Part shown: positions 46,901-58,572 of the stretch, piece by piece
Numbering within the stretch: the stretch's first letter is position 1
Layout: each line of letters begins with the position of its first letter
Assembly: GCF_014805685.1 (NCBI RefSeq)
Contig: NC_060886.1
Location: 23,159,108 to 23,223,107, forward strand
Source: Silurus meridionalis
Lineage: Eukaryota; Chordata; Actinopteri; Siluriformes; Siluridae
Length of the DNA stretch: 64,000 nt
Direction of reading: 5' to 3'
The notes under the pieces: generated by a model
Told to the model about the DNA's origin: nothing
Seen by the model: the letters and a program-made list of their open reading frames with translations, nothing else
Databases searched by the model: none
Made by a program: the position numbers and the translations under genes

Positions 46901-47258
46901 CACTTGAGGGCGGTAACGATTCCTTGAGTAACTCGGGTAATTCGATTACAGAAATTCGTCAAGTCACGTCATTTTGACTCGATGCTTCGTTTAGTCCATT
47001 TTAACTGCTCACAAAGCACTGCGTTACCCCACGGACCATTATTACTGACGCACCACCCGCTAAAACTCCAGAGTGCTCTGGACAGGTGAATGTGGAAGAT
47101 GCTGCAAAATAAAAAAACATGGAGAAAGGGGCGAGGAGAAAGGCTCTATCGCTCTTTAATAAAGAAAAAGGGCGACTTCTCCGATTAGTCGACTGATCGA
47201 ATGGAATAATCGGTGGAATACTCGATTGCTAAAATAAATCGATAGCAGCAGCACTCTG
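46901..47258 (+). mobile_element. hAT-type non-autonomous copy, family H1
   Basis: The left end 'GAGGGCGGTAACGATTCCTT' and the right end 'CGATAGCAGCAGCACTCTG' fit hAT elements that begin CAGGGCTGCAACGATT. The middle shares the 28-base block 'CCCCACGGACCATTATTACT...' with the 892-bp copy at 25905-26796 and has the same right end. It lacks the 500-bp interior with the BED remnant that the longer copy carries. The flanking 8-mers do not match. Confidence 0.75.
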
Positions 47259-48843
47259 TCATGGTTTCTGTCTACCAGAACGCTGAGAGAAACAATAAAG
47301 AAATGGCAATCAGGACCAGATATACCTCCAGCCACAGGAGACACAGGAAAGCAAAACTCTTTTGTCTATTTTCTACGATTCAAAATGACAAGAACATCAT
47401 ATAACACAATATAAAAAAATAATAATAAAACAAAAAAACTCTCCCCAAGTCTTTGTGAGGATGTGAATTACTGTAACGAGTGACTACAAGGACAGTGGAA
47501 AGAACCCGTCCAGTCTACTCGCGATTTACAAGAGGAAATGGTGGTGTAATTATAGTGTCGGTTCTTGACATGACAACTTCGTGAGAGGAGCGGAATAGGT
47601 ATGGAACGTTCACGAGCAGGGTTTCAATGGAGAGGTCAATGTAGGCACCTCGACTTACCACGCAGACAAAAACCGGGAGAAAACATGAGCTAAAAGCTTA
47701 TTATTGTGCGCGCGATGACAGGAAGATAGCCATGTTTCTGCTGTGTCCTCATAACCCTGTATTACGGAGCATAACACTTTGCATGAGCGAAGTAAAAAGC
47801 CTTGAAGTGACATGGCACGTGTATAATAGCAATTTTCAAAAGGGTTGCTTTATATAGCGGACTGGAGAGGACACATCAGGCAGCTTGTCAGCTTTTCTTT
47901 CTTTCTGCAGCTCACCCCAGGTCTCCCTGCAAGCACAGTCCCTTTCTCTTTAAAACCAGAGTTTTAAAGAGGGAAAAACGGAGGCACGTGCGTCCAACAA
48001 GTTACCCTTCGCATTATGAGCTGGTTGGTTTCTAGCAGCGCATGAGGTACCCAAAAGCTCAAGACCTTGTAAAACCACAGATTCTATAATGTTCAAAGAT
48101 CTCCCAAGGCTGGATCTTGTTCTCATTCTGTAGGCAAAACACCTGCTTACCCTCTCAAATTTGTAAAAAATTTATTTTGCCTTGCTGATCAAGATATGTA
48201 GCCAGACACAACAAAAAGCGCAGACACAATAAAGCCTGACCGGCTTTGTACTGTGTAATCCAATACGAGCAACTTGGTGAGAAATCCATTGTGACCTGCC
48301 TTTGCACTGCATGATCTTTTGTCCCGTTTTGTTGTCGCAGACAAACAGCACACATCATGAAATATTTTGTTTGTAAGTGTAATGGTCTGGCGGTGAAAGA
48401 AGGACGGCGTAGGATGACGCGAAAAAAAAAAAAACCGGACGGCTACAAATACTGTCGAGTCAGCGGTAAACAAAACACGCTAATGACTATCTATTTGTTT
48501 ACTCGGGATAATCTTGAGGAATGCTTGTTTATCGTAATCTCGCGATAAGATCATCTTCCGTTCCGTCTCAAAAATCAGCCAAGATGGACACGCTGTGTAC
48601 ACGTGCGACCTACAATCTACATTTAATAGACGTGGAAGTGCGACTAAATGTTAGCAAGGCAAGCATAACACTCACAGTGCGTGAACAGTGCATGTAGGGT
48701 TCCTGTCCGCATGATGCACCTTTATTTCCAACTAACGAGTGCTATTTTTTTGTGTGTGCATGTTTTGGGGGAGAGCTTGTGACATTATCAAAGCGACATG
48801 GCCTTGGCGCTGACTATAAGCTATAAACTGGTTGGATTGAAAC
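47259..48843. other. Unassigned non-coding stretch
   Basis: I recognise no gene or repeat family. An A-run lies at about 48422-48433. Confidence 0.4.
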
Positions 48844-48851
48844 TACCAGGC

Positions 48852-49708
48852 TGGGGATGCACCGAAATGAAAATTCTTGGCCGAAACCGAAAACCGAAAA
48901 AGGAGGAAAGCAAGGCCGAAAACCGAAAAACCGAAAGAAATTATGGCAATTATTATTAGCATTGCATTTATGGCTATGACTGTGTACTAACCTTACTAAA
49001 ATCAAGGCATTTCAATTGCATAAATTATTATTAAAGTCTCAAAGAATTAATCAATTACAAATTATGAAAATATTTATTTATAGCACATTGCAACAATGCA
49101 CAGGATAAAATAAATTAAAATTTAGTCTTAAATGTTTAACTTTCATGCACTCGTGTGTACATTAAATAATAATGTACAGGCCCTCTGGCCTGCTGAAAGG
49201 TTGTACAATTAAATATGTTCTTTCATAAAAACAAAGTGCATTCAGAACAAGTGCAACTGCTTAAAGATACAATACAACACTATCACTGGGAAACTTCCTG
49301 CCTTTTCAAAAACGTCCGCCACAGACGGAGTGCGTGTGCTCGGAAGGGTTTTGCTTTTTCTGCATTTGCATTCCTCTGATATTCAGCATAGCGATCGGAT
49401 GTTTGGATTTCTGGTGATAAATTAAACCCTGAAGTGGAGGAAGTCTTCGCCGACGAAATTTCGGCATTACATGTTTTGTAAATCGCTATCCATGGGTCTT
49501 TCTCAGAAATACTGAAATACGTCCACACTGCAGACATGTTGTTTTAGACATGCACGTGCGGGCCGCGGTTTCTGTTTGCGTCATCACAACAAACTGTTTC
49601 GGCCGTGTTTTTTCGGTGATCAAAGTCTTTTGGCCGAAAATCGAAAATGCACTTTTGGGCCATTTTCGGCCGAAAATTTTCGGTGGCCGAATATTCGGTG
49701 CATCCCTA
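48852..49708 (-). mobile_element. hAT element derivative with 8-bp target duplication (family H3)
   Basis: The left terminus is 'TGGGGATGCACCGAAATG' and the right terminus 'TATTCGGTGCATCCCTA', clear hAT-type inverted repeats (TAGGGATGCACCGAA). Inside both ends are repeats of 'GGCCGAAAACCGAAA' type. The flanks are TACCAGGC at 48844-48851 and TACCAGAC at 49709-49716, an 8-bp target duplication with one change, which is diagnostic for hAT. The 857-bp copy keeps only the N-terminal BED-finger part of the transposase, on the minus strand, plus about 300 bp of AT-rich DNA. It is a non-autonomous deletion derivative. Confidence 0.93.
49283..49537 (-). pseudogene. BED zinc-finger remnant of a hAT transposase
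   Basis: The frame starts MSAVWTYFSISEKDPWIAIY and then reads KTCNAEISS. This is the typical start of a ZBED/BED finger: an aromatic 'VWxYF' core, 'SEKD', then the Cys pair. The first Cys of the pair is replaced (IAIYKTC where ICxxC is expected). The His-x3-5-His part is also worn ('SPEIQTSDRYAEY' where an HLxxHHxxEY pattern is usual). The catalytic hAT domain is absent, because the element ends about 430 bp downstream in AT-rich DNA. The remnant could at most make an 84-residue peptide with a dead finger. Confidence 0.8.
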
Positions 49709-49716
49709 TACCAGAC

Positions 49717-51253
49717 CAGGCATACGAATCGCAAGAACGCTCCGGGAATAAAATGTCAATAGATATTACTGCTCCCTTACACGCCAGCCAATGAGAATAT
49801 TTTCCAAACAAAACTGTGCACAAAATGGTCGAGACCCCTTGCTTTAGAGTGATTGGTTCCAGCCCAGTGTGTTTATAATCCACCTGGTATTAGTATCATG
49901 TAAACCCAGACATTTGGAAAGGTTCTTTCGCTACTTAGAAATAAAACTGACTCCAAAGACGACGATTATCTGATTGATTTTTTTTTTTTTTTCGACTTTG
50001 ATGAGACGTTGTGAAATCTTTTCACCATTTCTGACCTTGTGATCAACCCGTGCCCAGGCTGGATTTGCTCAGAAGGCATTAATGAGTGGTGCAAATACAC
50101 TAGAAACAATCTAATCTGGGCTGAGGCTACACATTGGTCCTGTTCTCATCAGTTTCTCATTACAGCATTATTTTATTAGATTGATGTAACCAGGGCTGTA
50201 AACCTTCAGGGGGAAAAAGAAAAAAAAACAAGATTTCCCTCCCCATTCCAATCTTTTCATATTACAGGAAGGAGAAGAGGGAAGTCTGGGCAGTAAACCA
50301 TATCATGTAGGAGGGAGTCTGATCTAGCAAATAGAAGCATTCACAATAATGTGCAGTGTTTTAGGCAAAAAAAAAAATGTTGATTTTAGTTGAGAATTTA
50401 CCGAAACACCGATGGACATCGGCTCCTTTATAGCAAGCTCACTGACTACAACCATCATCATTAAATCTGAGGCAAATGCTACCTCGAGGTCAGTAATGTT
50501 CATGACATCAAAATAAAATAGATTTATGCCCAGAGAACATAAACAAGAGCCACAAAAAAACTAGCTCTTGTGCAAACATCCATGCAACTGCTTAATTCCG
50601 TAACACATTAACTCTTTCTTTCTATTATAACGCGTAGAGCTGGCCAATAAACCAAATCTTGTGGAAAACTGGTGCTTTTGCTCAATAAAATAAAAAAGCG
50701 GTATCACCTGAAATCTGTGAAAAGCCTAAATGTATTAAGTTCTAGCCCTCCAGGGAAGCTCCTCAGGCAGTCCAGTTATCAGGACATCTAATGAGACCTG
50801 TTGGGTCGAAACGTGACAACGGAGTGTACTTGCGATCCATCCTGACAGGAAAGTTCATTAACATTGCCACTTCTGAAACATTGGGGGATCTAGCGGTAAT
50901 TAAGGCTGCTCGACGAAGCATCAGAGCCCTGAGATCACAGCCTCGCTGAACTGTTTGAAGCTATTCTCGAGTCAATATTGCGGAATCGAACACATTCCGC
51001 GCAGCCGAGAAAAATATTAACGCGATCTGAAATGCCCTGGGCGCATTATTATATAAATAGTGGAAGAAGACATTATATTGGCATCAACAACCCCCCCCTT
51101 TGAACACGGAACGAGGCACTCGTGTTAAAACAGAAGCCTTTTGATGCAAGTACCAACAAAGAAAAAAAAATAACGTCAGCGTATAATGAAATCCAGACAC
51201 GTCGACTCCTTAACAAATCCGATCGGGCTACGTCCAGGACCTGTTCATGGCTT
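49717..51253. other. Unassigned non-coding stretch
   Basis: No gene or repeat family is recognised. A T-run lies at 49978-49992 and A-runs at about 50221-50229 and 50370-50378. Confidence 0.4.
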
Positions 51254-51399
51254 CAGATTTGGCTGACTCTTTTATCCACCATAAACTAAAGTCTGAGACA
51301 GGATATAACCGAGAGGATGAAAATTGAGGGTTTCGCTTAGGGATTCAGCATCGGAAGCTTAGCAGCCCAAAGCATTAACCACTGACCTACTGCTCCCTT
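51254..51399 (-). mobile_element. tRNA-derived SINE, degenerate full-length copy
   Basis: In plus-strand order: 'GATTTGGCTGACTCTTTTAT' and 'CCACC' (reversed SINE tail), a short body ('GAAAATTGAGGGTTTCGCTT'), then 'GGGATTCAGCATCGGAAGC' (reversed B-box region) and 'CATTAACCACTGACCTACTG' (reversed A-box region). The order matches the common teleost tRNA-SINE in reverse. The body is shortened. Confidence 0.72.
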
Positions 51400-54140
51400 C
51401 GGGGTGAGGGAAATAAATCTGTTCTTAGAAACACTTCTTGAAATGATTCAGCGTTGAAGCAAATGAAGTGTTTCAGGAATACGACAAATGCGTGAAAGCT
51501 ATTCTTGCTCAACGGCGCCCTTTGGAAACGTCCACGTAACTCCAAAAGGGCGAAGTGGAACGGCAGAACGCCTCGTCATCAATTACAGGCGCGCGGCGCT
51601 CTACAAGCACATTAAAACTTGTTAGAAATCGTAACGATCTGAATGAAATGTAGAGAAAGTGGTCCTGAACACATACAGATGTGATGTTGATACAGTTGAG
51701 AGCATCAAAAATACTATGTGATAGAAGAAATTTGAAAACAAACAAGATCCAGGACGTGAAAGCTGACTCGGGTGTCGGAGTAGCTGTCACGTCTGCCAAA
51801 CGTGTGCCATCTTGCCTAGCACTCGTCGGCTCTGTTTCTCGCACAGCTAAAACCATCCGCACCAGTGTAAATGTAAATATTTTCCCGGCTGTAACTCCCA
51901 TTTCCTATTAGGGCGAGGCAGCCCACGCTAGCAGCCTGTGCTGGCATCGGAGGGGAAAAGGTGTTGTGAAAGAATGACAAATCTGTCCACAGATGGCCGC
52001 TCGCTCCGTCCTGGAAAACTTCTTTGTTCATCATTGAACCAAAAACCACATCGATTACGTTCTTTTTTGTTTTTTTCCCCTTGTCCTCCAATCTTGCGTT
52101 GAGGTCACTCCATCACCATCATTGCTCCTTACAGTGGCTCCTGCCTGTTCTACAAAACTGCAGGAGAAATGTCAGAAAACGTGTGAGTGGTTCTTTGTTT
52201 GGCTCTGCGTGGGCCACAGGGCTAAGTGTGTGGCCAAAGTGCTTCCTTTCCGAAAGTGTCACGGTGTCAGTGTGGCTGGGAAAGCTTCGGAAACTCGGAA
52301 CACGCTAAACCACAGGCCTGAGCTAGTGATCTGGGAGGGGGGGGATCGTTGGGGTGACCATGTGATACTTTTAGCAGGCTCCTAAAAACTGTGCGTCTTA
52401 CACCAGAAGGGTGGCTGTTAAGTGCATCAAAAGCTTAAAGCGGACATCGATCGTTATGACGATTAAATCTCAGGTATGCTGAAGGTCGGTTGAACGTTTG
52501 ATAATTTGTTTCTCCCACGGGGAAATATTCCTCCCACGATTATGCTAACCGGAGCTCGCTGACTAGGAGGCGTCAAAGTCACTGAGTCACTCGCTGACCT
52601 AGAAAAGGCACTATTATGATGCGTGAAACGCTCCTCCACCCACATCTCCACCTTCACCACAAACAGGGTGCTGCTATCGTTCAGGGGAGCAGACACCCGC
52701 AGCCGTTGGAGACGGAATGCTTTAATAGCAAAGCGAAGAAGGGTTTTAGCGTCGCATAAGATGGTGGTGGCGGTGGTGGCGCACCTCTCCTGCATGATGA
52801 AGAGCTTAGCAGCTTTAGGCTTGTTAACACACTAACACTTTACACTCCGAGGCAAAGCTCAGATAGCTGGCAGTAGAAGGACAACTTTAACCTCATGGCA
52901 GCTTAATGCAAGTGGATAAGTGAACTGTAGGATTCTGTTCTTTGCATTCGGCAACTCTGGTCTGAAGGGAAAAGTTGAGCTGGACCATGGCAGCTAAAAT
53001 AAATGGCATGCTTTATATCTATAGCAGACGTATAACCTGTAGTCTGGTGGGACAAATACGAAGGAGGACAAGCCTGGTTCAGCAAAAAGCCACTTGAGTC
53101 ACTCTGATACCCTGCAGGTGGGTGGAGGAGTCATCCCCCTTCACTCGCAGTGACTCGTCCATCTAAAGGAAGCAGGTACAATAAATCAACAGAGCCAGAT
53201 GTTTTTCTTTCCCCACCAGTAAAAAAAAAAAAAAAACATTTAAAAACATACTGCATGCCTTCTATGTTGAAACACCCGAAATTTGAACATGTTTCGTAAT
53301 GAAAGTTTCTTTACAGACCACCGGGTCGGTACGGAACTTCAAACTCTGCTGGAAATGAGATGGAAAAAAAAAAGAAAGTCTTCAAGTTAAACACGTGAAT
53401 TGCTGTAAAGGTCGCATTAGCAGCCAAGCCAAAGCACAGCCCCGTGTACCCACCGGGCTCACAAAAACATCGCGCTTTGGAGCGGCGAGAGGCAGGAATT
53501 TGAAGAAAGGCCAGCACTGCCACGGAGAGACAGAAAGCTCTCTGGGTAAAGACAACAGCGGTCCACTGCTAAGGGGCCTCCTGGGGACGAAAAAGCCCAA
53601 TGAATCCGTCAGCCCAAAATGAAAACATGCTCGGAGGAGGAGGAGGAACGCGGGGGTGTCACTCTGCCATACGGCCCACAGCTGTTCTCCAAAACAGAAA
53701 GCGGGAAAGACAGAGAAACGGAGCGAATGCCTCAGGGCTTATGAAGCACGGAGGAGGATAAGATGCAGTCATGATACCGTCATTTGAGAGCTCGCACACA
53801 ACACACGCACACATAAAAGGCCAAGCTGGATCCAACCACCCACACTTATTCACAAACCTAGTTACACCATTACACACTGACATTCGTGACCTCCATTTTA
53901 TTTTTTTATTTTTTTAACACGGGCCGGTTATTCCGAGACAATACTCTGAACGGAATTAGTGTCCGAAAGCAGAAAGCGCATTCCCAAACTAAGCCATATA
54001 GAGTAATGACGAACTTCCGCCAGCGGGTCAATAACTGATAACAGAGTTGCTAACTTTGAACATTCTGCTTTTATCTCAGCTGTCATGCACTAACAAAACT
54101 GCAAAACGACAGAGAACAGAAATGGCTTCTTCAAAGAAAA

Positions 54141-54143
<3 letters not shown>
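51400..54143. other. Unassigned non-coding stretch
   Basis: No gene or repeat family is recognised in 2.7 kb. The minus-strand open frame 52795-52463 (110 codons) is not flanked by good splice sites. A-run at 53221-53236, G-run at 52337-52344. Confidence 0.4.

Positions 54144-54190
<47 letters not shown>
54144..54190. repeat. (GA)n microsatellite
   Basis: A GA run of about 23 units. Confidence 0.97.
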
Positions 54191-54192
<2 letters not shown>

Positions 54193-55060
54193 GTATAAAC
54201 ATGTCCCAGTTTGGCTCTGAAATCAGGCAATGAGCGAAAACAAATGTAAGAGAAACTTTAAACGAGATCGCTTACACAAAGTTCTTTGGACATCTCCAAG
54301 CCGCACAGGTTTCGGATGATGACACGCAAACTTCCATAACAGGTGATAAAGCGCTGTCTAGACACGCTGCGCCGCTAAAGAAGGGAACCAACGCTTTGAT
54401 AACCGGTCCGTCAAATCAATTATCCCCAGACGTGCGTAACGAGTCGTTAGTCGGGTTTCCTAGCAATTTATTTGCATTCGTTCGGACGCTGTGGCGCTTC
54501 AATCGATCCTGAGAAAAATGTAAAACATCTGGAATTGAGACTCACGGCGTGCTCGGGTTACACGGATATAAACGAGCTGAAGAGAGAAAGCAGCCGACAT
54601 GCGGACAGACGAAAGAGAGCGACTTGTAGAGCCGGTGCAGTGGTGCAGCGGTAATAAAGTCTGTATTGTGCCAGCTGTGCTGTCATCTATGCGACAGCAG
54701 GAAATGGCTTTATCACAGCAGGACGACACCAAAAGCCCTTTTGCTATTCCGCCGCGTCGCTTGGTTTTCTTATCCTTTTATTTTTTTTCTCTTCTCACCT
54801 TCCTCTAAGCACCATCACGTAATGTTAAAGCGCTCCCTACTAACGCAGGATCGCACTTACCTGCCGTATGACTAATTATATAATCGCGCCACTTCTAATA
54901 ACGATCCGTGCGTTATTGCCGTCAGGCGGATCAACCCTCTCTGAAGAATTCTCCTGCGTTCGGGTATCCTGAGCTATTTTAGTCTCCACCATCAGACTGA
55001 TTGATGTTCGGCTGCAGAGCTGTGAAACCGGCCTGTGCTCTGCACTGTACAGCTTTAAAC
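54191..55060. other. Unassigned non-coding stretch
   Basis: On the minus strand 'CGGCAG GTAAGTGCG' at about 54858 is a strong donor-like sequence, but the sequence before it is not open and no acceptor was found. Confidence 0.4.
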
Positions 55061-55154
55061 AGATAAGCACGGGAGATTGCGTAGGCCCCTGCTCTTATCT
55101 CCAGCAGGAAGATGAACACCAAGAGGCCCGGTGCGCTATCAGGTCGCAGATAAG
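55061..55154. promoter_or_regulatory. Cluster of three GATA-factor motifs
   Basis: AGATAAG occurs at 55061-55067 and 55148-55154 on the plus strand. Its complement CTTATCT lies at 55094-55100, so three sites fall within 94 bp. The DNA around them is not simple-sequence and is GC-richer than average. Function is inferred from motif clustering only. Confidence 0.35.
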
Positions 55155-55819
55155 TGCCCTCTGCCCCTGAAACAAAAGCAAAAAAAAACCTGGCGAGGTC
55201 AGATAGGTGAAGAGAAGAGTTGAAGCAGCTTTACTAATCTAAAAAGCTGGTGGAATGGGCTGATTTCAAGTCGCGAAAAAATGTTCTTGCGTGCCTGCTT
55301 TACTGTATGAATACGTTTGTGACGTTTGGTGCGTTACGCAGCGGGCATTCGTGTGTCTGTACATTTACACACGGCGAAGTTATGGACTTTCTCCCGCCTG
55401 CAAGGTGATCGTTGTTTTTTTTTTTTTACCTGCAAGGTGTTTTGCCAATAAGAGCCACCAGAATAACTTCAATGCTCCTGAATTCTCTGGAGAATGAATG
55501 ATAATTACAGTAGCTGGCTTAATATAGCACTCAAAAATCTGCCGTTGGGTGAGAAGCCTATGATGTATTGTTTTTCATACTCGTCACGTTGTTCGGCAAG
55601 TCCTTACTTCCGTGAATGTGGGCGGAGTCCGCCTGGAACAGACGACGCCCACGAAGCAGGAAAGTTCCAAATGATAGGCAGTGATTCGTCTCTATTCCAG
55701 GGAACAAACTGCGTCAGTGAAATGACCGCCACGGCATAACGGCACCAGCGTTTTGTTGTTTTGGTTGTTTTTCCCCCCCCTTTAAACTTGTTAGTTCATT
55801 ACTAGAGATTCAAAGCACT
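55155..55819. other. Unassigned non-coding stretch
   Basis: Nothing nameable is seen. A T-run lies at 55417-55428. Confidence 0.35.
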
Positions 55820-55878
55820 TTTGTACGTCGCTCTGGATAAGGGCGTCTGCTAAATGCCGCAAATGTAAATGTAAATGT
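55820..55878 (+). mobile_element. SINE tail with ATGTAA repeats
   Basis: 'GTCGCTCTGGATAAGGGCG' followed by 'TCTGCTAAATGCCGC' and (AAATGT)3 is the best preserved copy in the window of the conserved 3' tail shared by teleost SINEs. The body upstream is not recognisable. Confidence 0.82.
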
Positions 55879-56699
55879 TAGAACGGTGACTTATGTAGGT
55901 CAGTGACGGTAAAAACGTGTTTACGTGAGAACTGCTAACTTGCAAGAAACCGTGCAGGAAAGATGAGAAGGATCTAGAAAGGGCTGTTGCCTGTGCTGGT
56001 CGAGAAAGTGCACGCAAGCTGCAGGTGAGCAAAAGCTCTCGAGGCCGGGGTTTAAAAGGCATCTTCAGCGGAGTGTGTGCGCGGTGTATAGAAACCACTC
56101 GTGTGAGTGTTATCTTGCAGGCGCACGTGTTCTTCTTCCAAACAGAAACAAAGACGTCCCGTTGATGCCGTCCTTTTTGATGTTTTAAAAGCAACGTGGC
56201 TCTAATTGATCGAATTAAAGCAATATTATTGGAGCGATCTGTCTGCGCAGCTCGGCAAAGGTTGAGGGAACACTTTCATCTTGTTGATTTGGCCGTGGGG
56301 CTGATTATTGGGAAAGGTCACGAGCATCGCGACTCGTGGTGGTGGTGGGGGGCTTGGGGGGCCACTGACTGTCCGCTTAAATACACACAAACGAGCTGGC
56401 GGATACGCAAACATAAAGAAAGAAAGAAATCTCAGCCGCTTCCGGCAGTGACGGGAACAGCCTACGCAGGCCTCCTGCTGATTTCTATCGCCATGCAAAT
56501 GTCACCTGTTGATCTCCCTACTTGTATTCGCTACAATACAATATTAAGAATGCAGACGTGATCTATCTGTAACATTCCTGCTCCCTGTGTCATGGCTCAT
56601 TCATGCCCGGCCTAAATGTCACTGGGTGAAGCGGTGCTGCTGTTTGAATTCGGCAAACATCTTTCAAAGTTGCATCAAAAACGTCATCCGATTGTGTTT

Positions 56700-56730
<31 letters not shown>

Positions 56731-56927
56731 AAAAAAACCAGTAACAAACGCCATATTTTCCAAGAAACCTGTGGGTTGGCGAGTAGCGTGGTGTCAACTA
56801 GCAGCACAAACTTTTTCCATTCACACGATCTTAAAATAAAACTACTGACAGGTTTAACTATCGTGTATCCGTACAGCAGGGTTCTCGACCCGTTACGTAT
56901 ATTACTGGTTGAGGCTATGAGCCATGG
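55879..56927. other. Unassigned non-coding stretch
   Basis: It contains an A-rich run at 56700-56739. I recognise no gene. A donor-like 'GCTGCAG GTGAGC' at about 56025-56037 has only a weak acceptor partner. Confidence 0.4.
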
Positions 56928-57168
56928 ACAAAAGTATTGGGACACCTGACTGTTCCAGCCATATGTGGTTCTTCCCCAAACTGTTACACAAAGTTGGTAC
57001 AACTGTTTACAAGGTGATCTGCAATAGAGTTTAGACCTCAACCCTTTTAACACCTTTGGGATGAATGTGAACACTGACTGCACCCCAGACCTCCTCACCC
57101 TACATCAGTACCTGCCTTTACTAAACACCCTTGTGGCTGAATGAGCACAAATCTCCATTATGGTTTAT
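56928..57168 (+). mobile_element. Tc1/mariner-type relic, family A
   Basis: The left end is the clearest in the window: 'GGACAAAAGTATTGGGACAC' then 'CTGACTGTTCCAGCCATATG'. Later pieces are 'TTAGACCTCAACCCTTTTAA', 'CACTGACTGCACCCCAGACC' and 'GTGGCTGAATGAGCACAAAT'. The middle and the right end are deleted. Confidence 0.87.
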
Positions 57169-58572
57169 CTACAACCTTTTTCCCAGCTGCTTGTGAACAT
57201 ACTTTGTTACCAAGTGCAACATATTTCCAGTGTGTGTGTGTGTGTGTGTGTAATAAATATCACCAAACAACACAGTAATAAAGCACCATGAAATATTGGG
57301 ACCTAACAAACATCTATAATGAATCTCTGAAACGATGCAAATCCTCAAATGTGGGAAGTGCATTTATCTCTTTGTTTGGTATAAGAAAAAGTTGTTCTCC
57401 CTCAAGGAGATTTTGGGATGAGGTACTAGTAATCACCTTACAAACCCGGCCCTTGTTTGTTTTTTTCTCCAGGTAGCGCATCCAGGAAAAACCTGATATA
57501 TTCCGCAAGTGATTGGTCCGTTTGAAAGCGACAGGATCGTACGGAGCACAGACAGTGCGCCCTTCGCTTAAATTGCTTTGTAAGCACTGGCACTGGCGGT
57601 GCACCGTTTGCGTTTTCTTCATGCCAATTACAAAGCTCACACCCATACACACGTGCAGGTACATGACATCTCCTGAAAACATGCCAAGCACTAACGACAG
57701 TTTATTAGGATGGAAGCAATGGAAACAAACAGTGGTGGTCTAAATAGTGGTTCTGCTTACAGGGGGTATATTGAGGACTGTTAAAAGAGTACCATGTTAC
57801 ATCTGGCTACAGGAATCTTTGAAGCTCGAGCCCTTTCCTGCATGCTGGTTAAATGTGTGGCTGCCTGACGTGGCCTGCTCTTGTGTGTTCCCATAATGCT
57901 GCAGTGTGCCTCATCAGGAGCCACCGTGCTGCTCTGCTTCAGCTCCTCGGAGAAGCTCAAACGCGGGCAGACCTCTTGATGTGTGTTAGCCACAGCTATA
58001 AAACAGCCTCTTTACTGCCGTGTCCACAGCCATTGGGAGACAAAGTTGAAATGCTGTTAACTTTGTAATTAGCGGCGTTTTCCGCTGCTTGAGGTTTTGT
58101 GGCCCTGGCTGCGAGTTCGCCTGCGAATTTCTCTCCAGACCCCTTACAGACGAGCGACGCGACTGTCCGTGAAAAGCAACCTTTCGGCTTATTAAAATGT
58201 ATCGTATTTGGAATGCACCCCATGTTCCGGGTTGCCAAAAGCTCAGCTCAAACGGCGCGAGTGTGACTCGGATGAGATTAGTCAAATTAGATATTACCAA
58301 CAAAAAAAAAAAACTAAACGAAAAAAAAAAATAATAATCCACGAGCGAGACAAAGGCATCATACAAATCAGCATAGAAATTACCCTGACGGAATTTCCAT
58401 TATGCTCTGAAGCTTTGTTTAGGTTCGTCCCTCTCGCTTTCCGCCTACAAATCTGTTTCCATTGAGAAGAATTTTCCAGAGCAGTCAGTGAACAACAGCA
58501 CTGATATTTTTGTGACCTTACAGAAATCGTTACTTTGAACATCACAGAGTAAAGACCTAAAAATAAATGTTA
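57169..58572. other. Unassigned non-coding stretch
   Basis: Apart from a short (TG)n at 57230-57251 and A-rich runs at 58300-58332, nothing is recognised. Confidence 0.4.

Noticed and set aside
52463..52795. Minus-strand open frame of 110 codons with a partly protein-like sequence
   Set aside because: Its first half looks plausible, but it has no good splice sites, the second half looks random, and I recognise no family. A protein search would decide.
54859..55070. Minus-strand donor CGGCAG/GTAAGTG
   Set aside because: A strong donor match, but the preceding sequence has stops in all frames near it and no acceptor was found. A non-coding exon remains possible.
55955..56031. Possible plus-strand exon ending at CTGCAG/GTGAGC
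   Set aside because: The donor is good and the frame open, but there is no convincing acceptor. The open frame simply continues through the donor.
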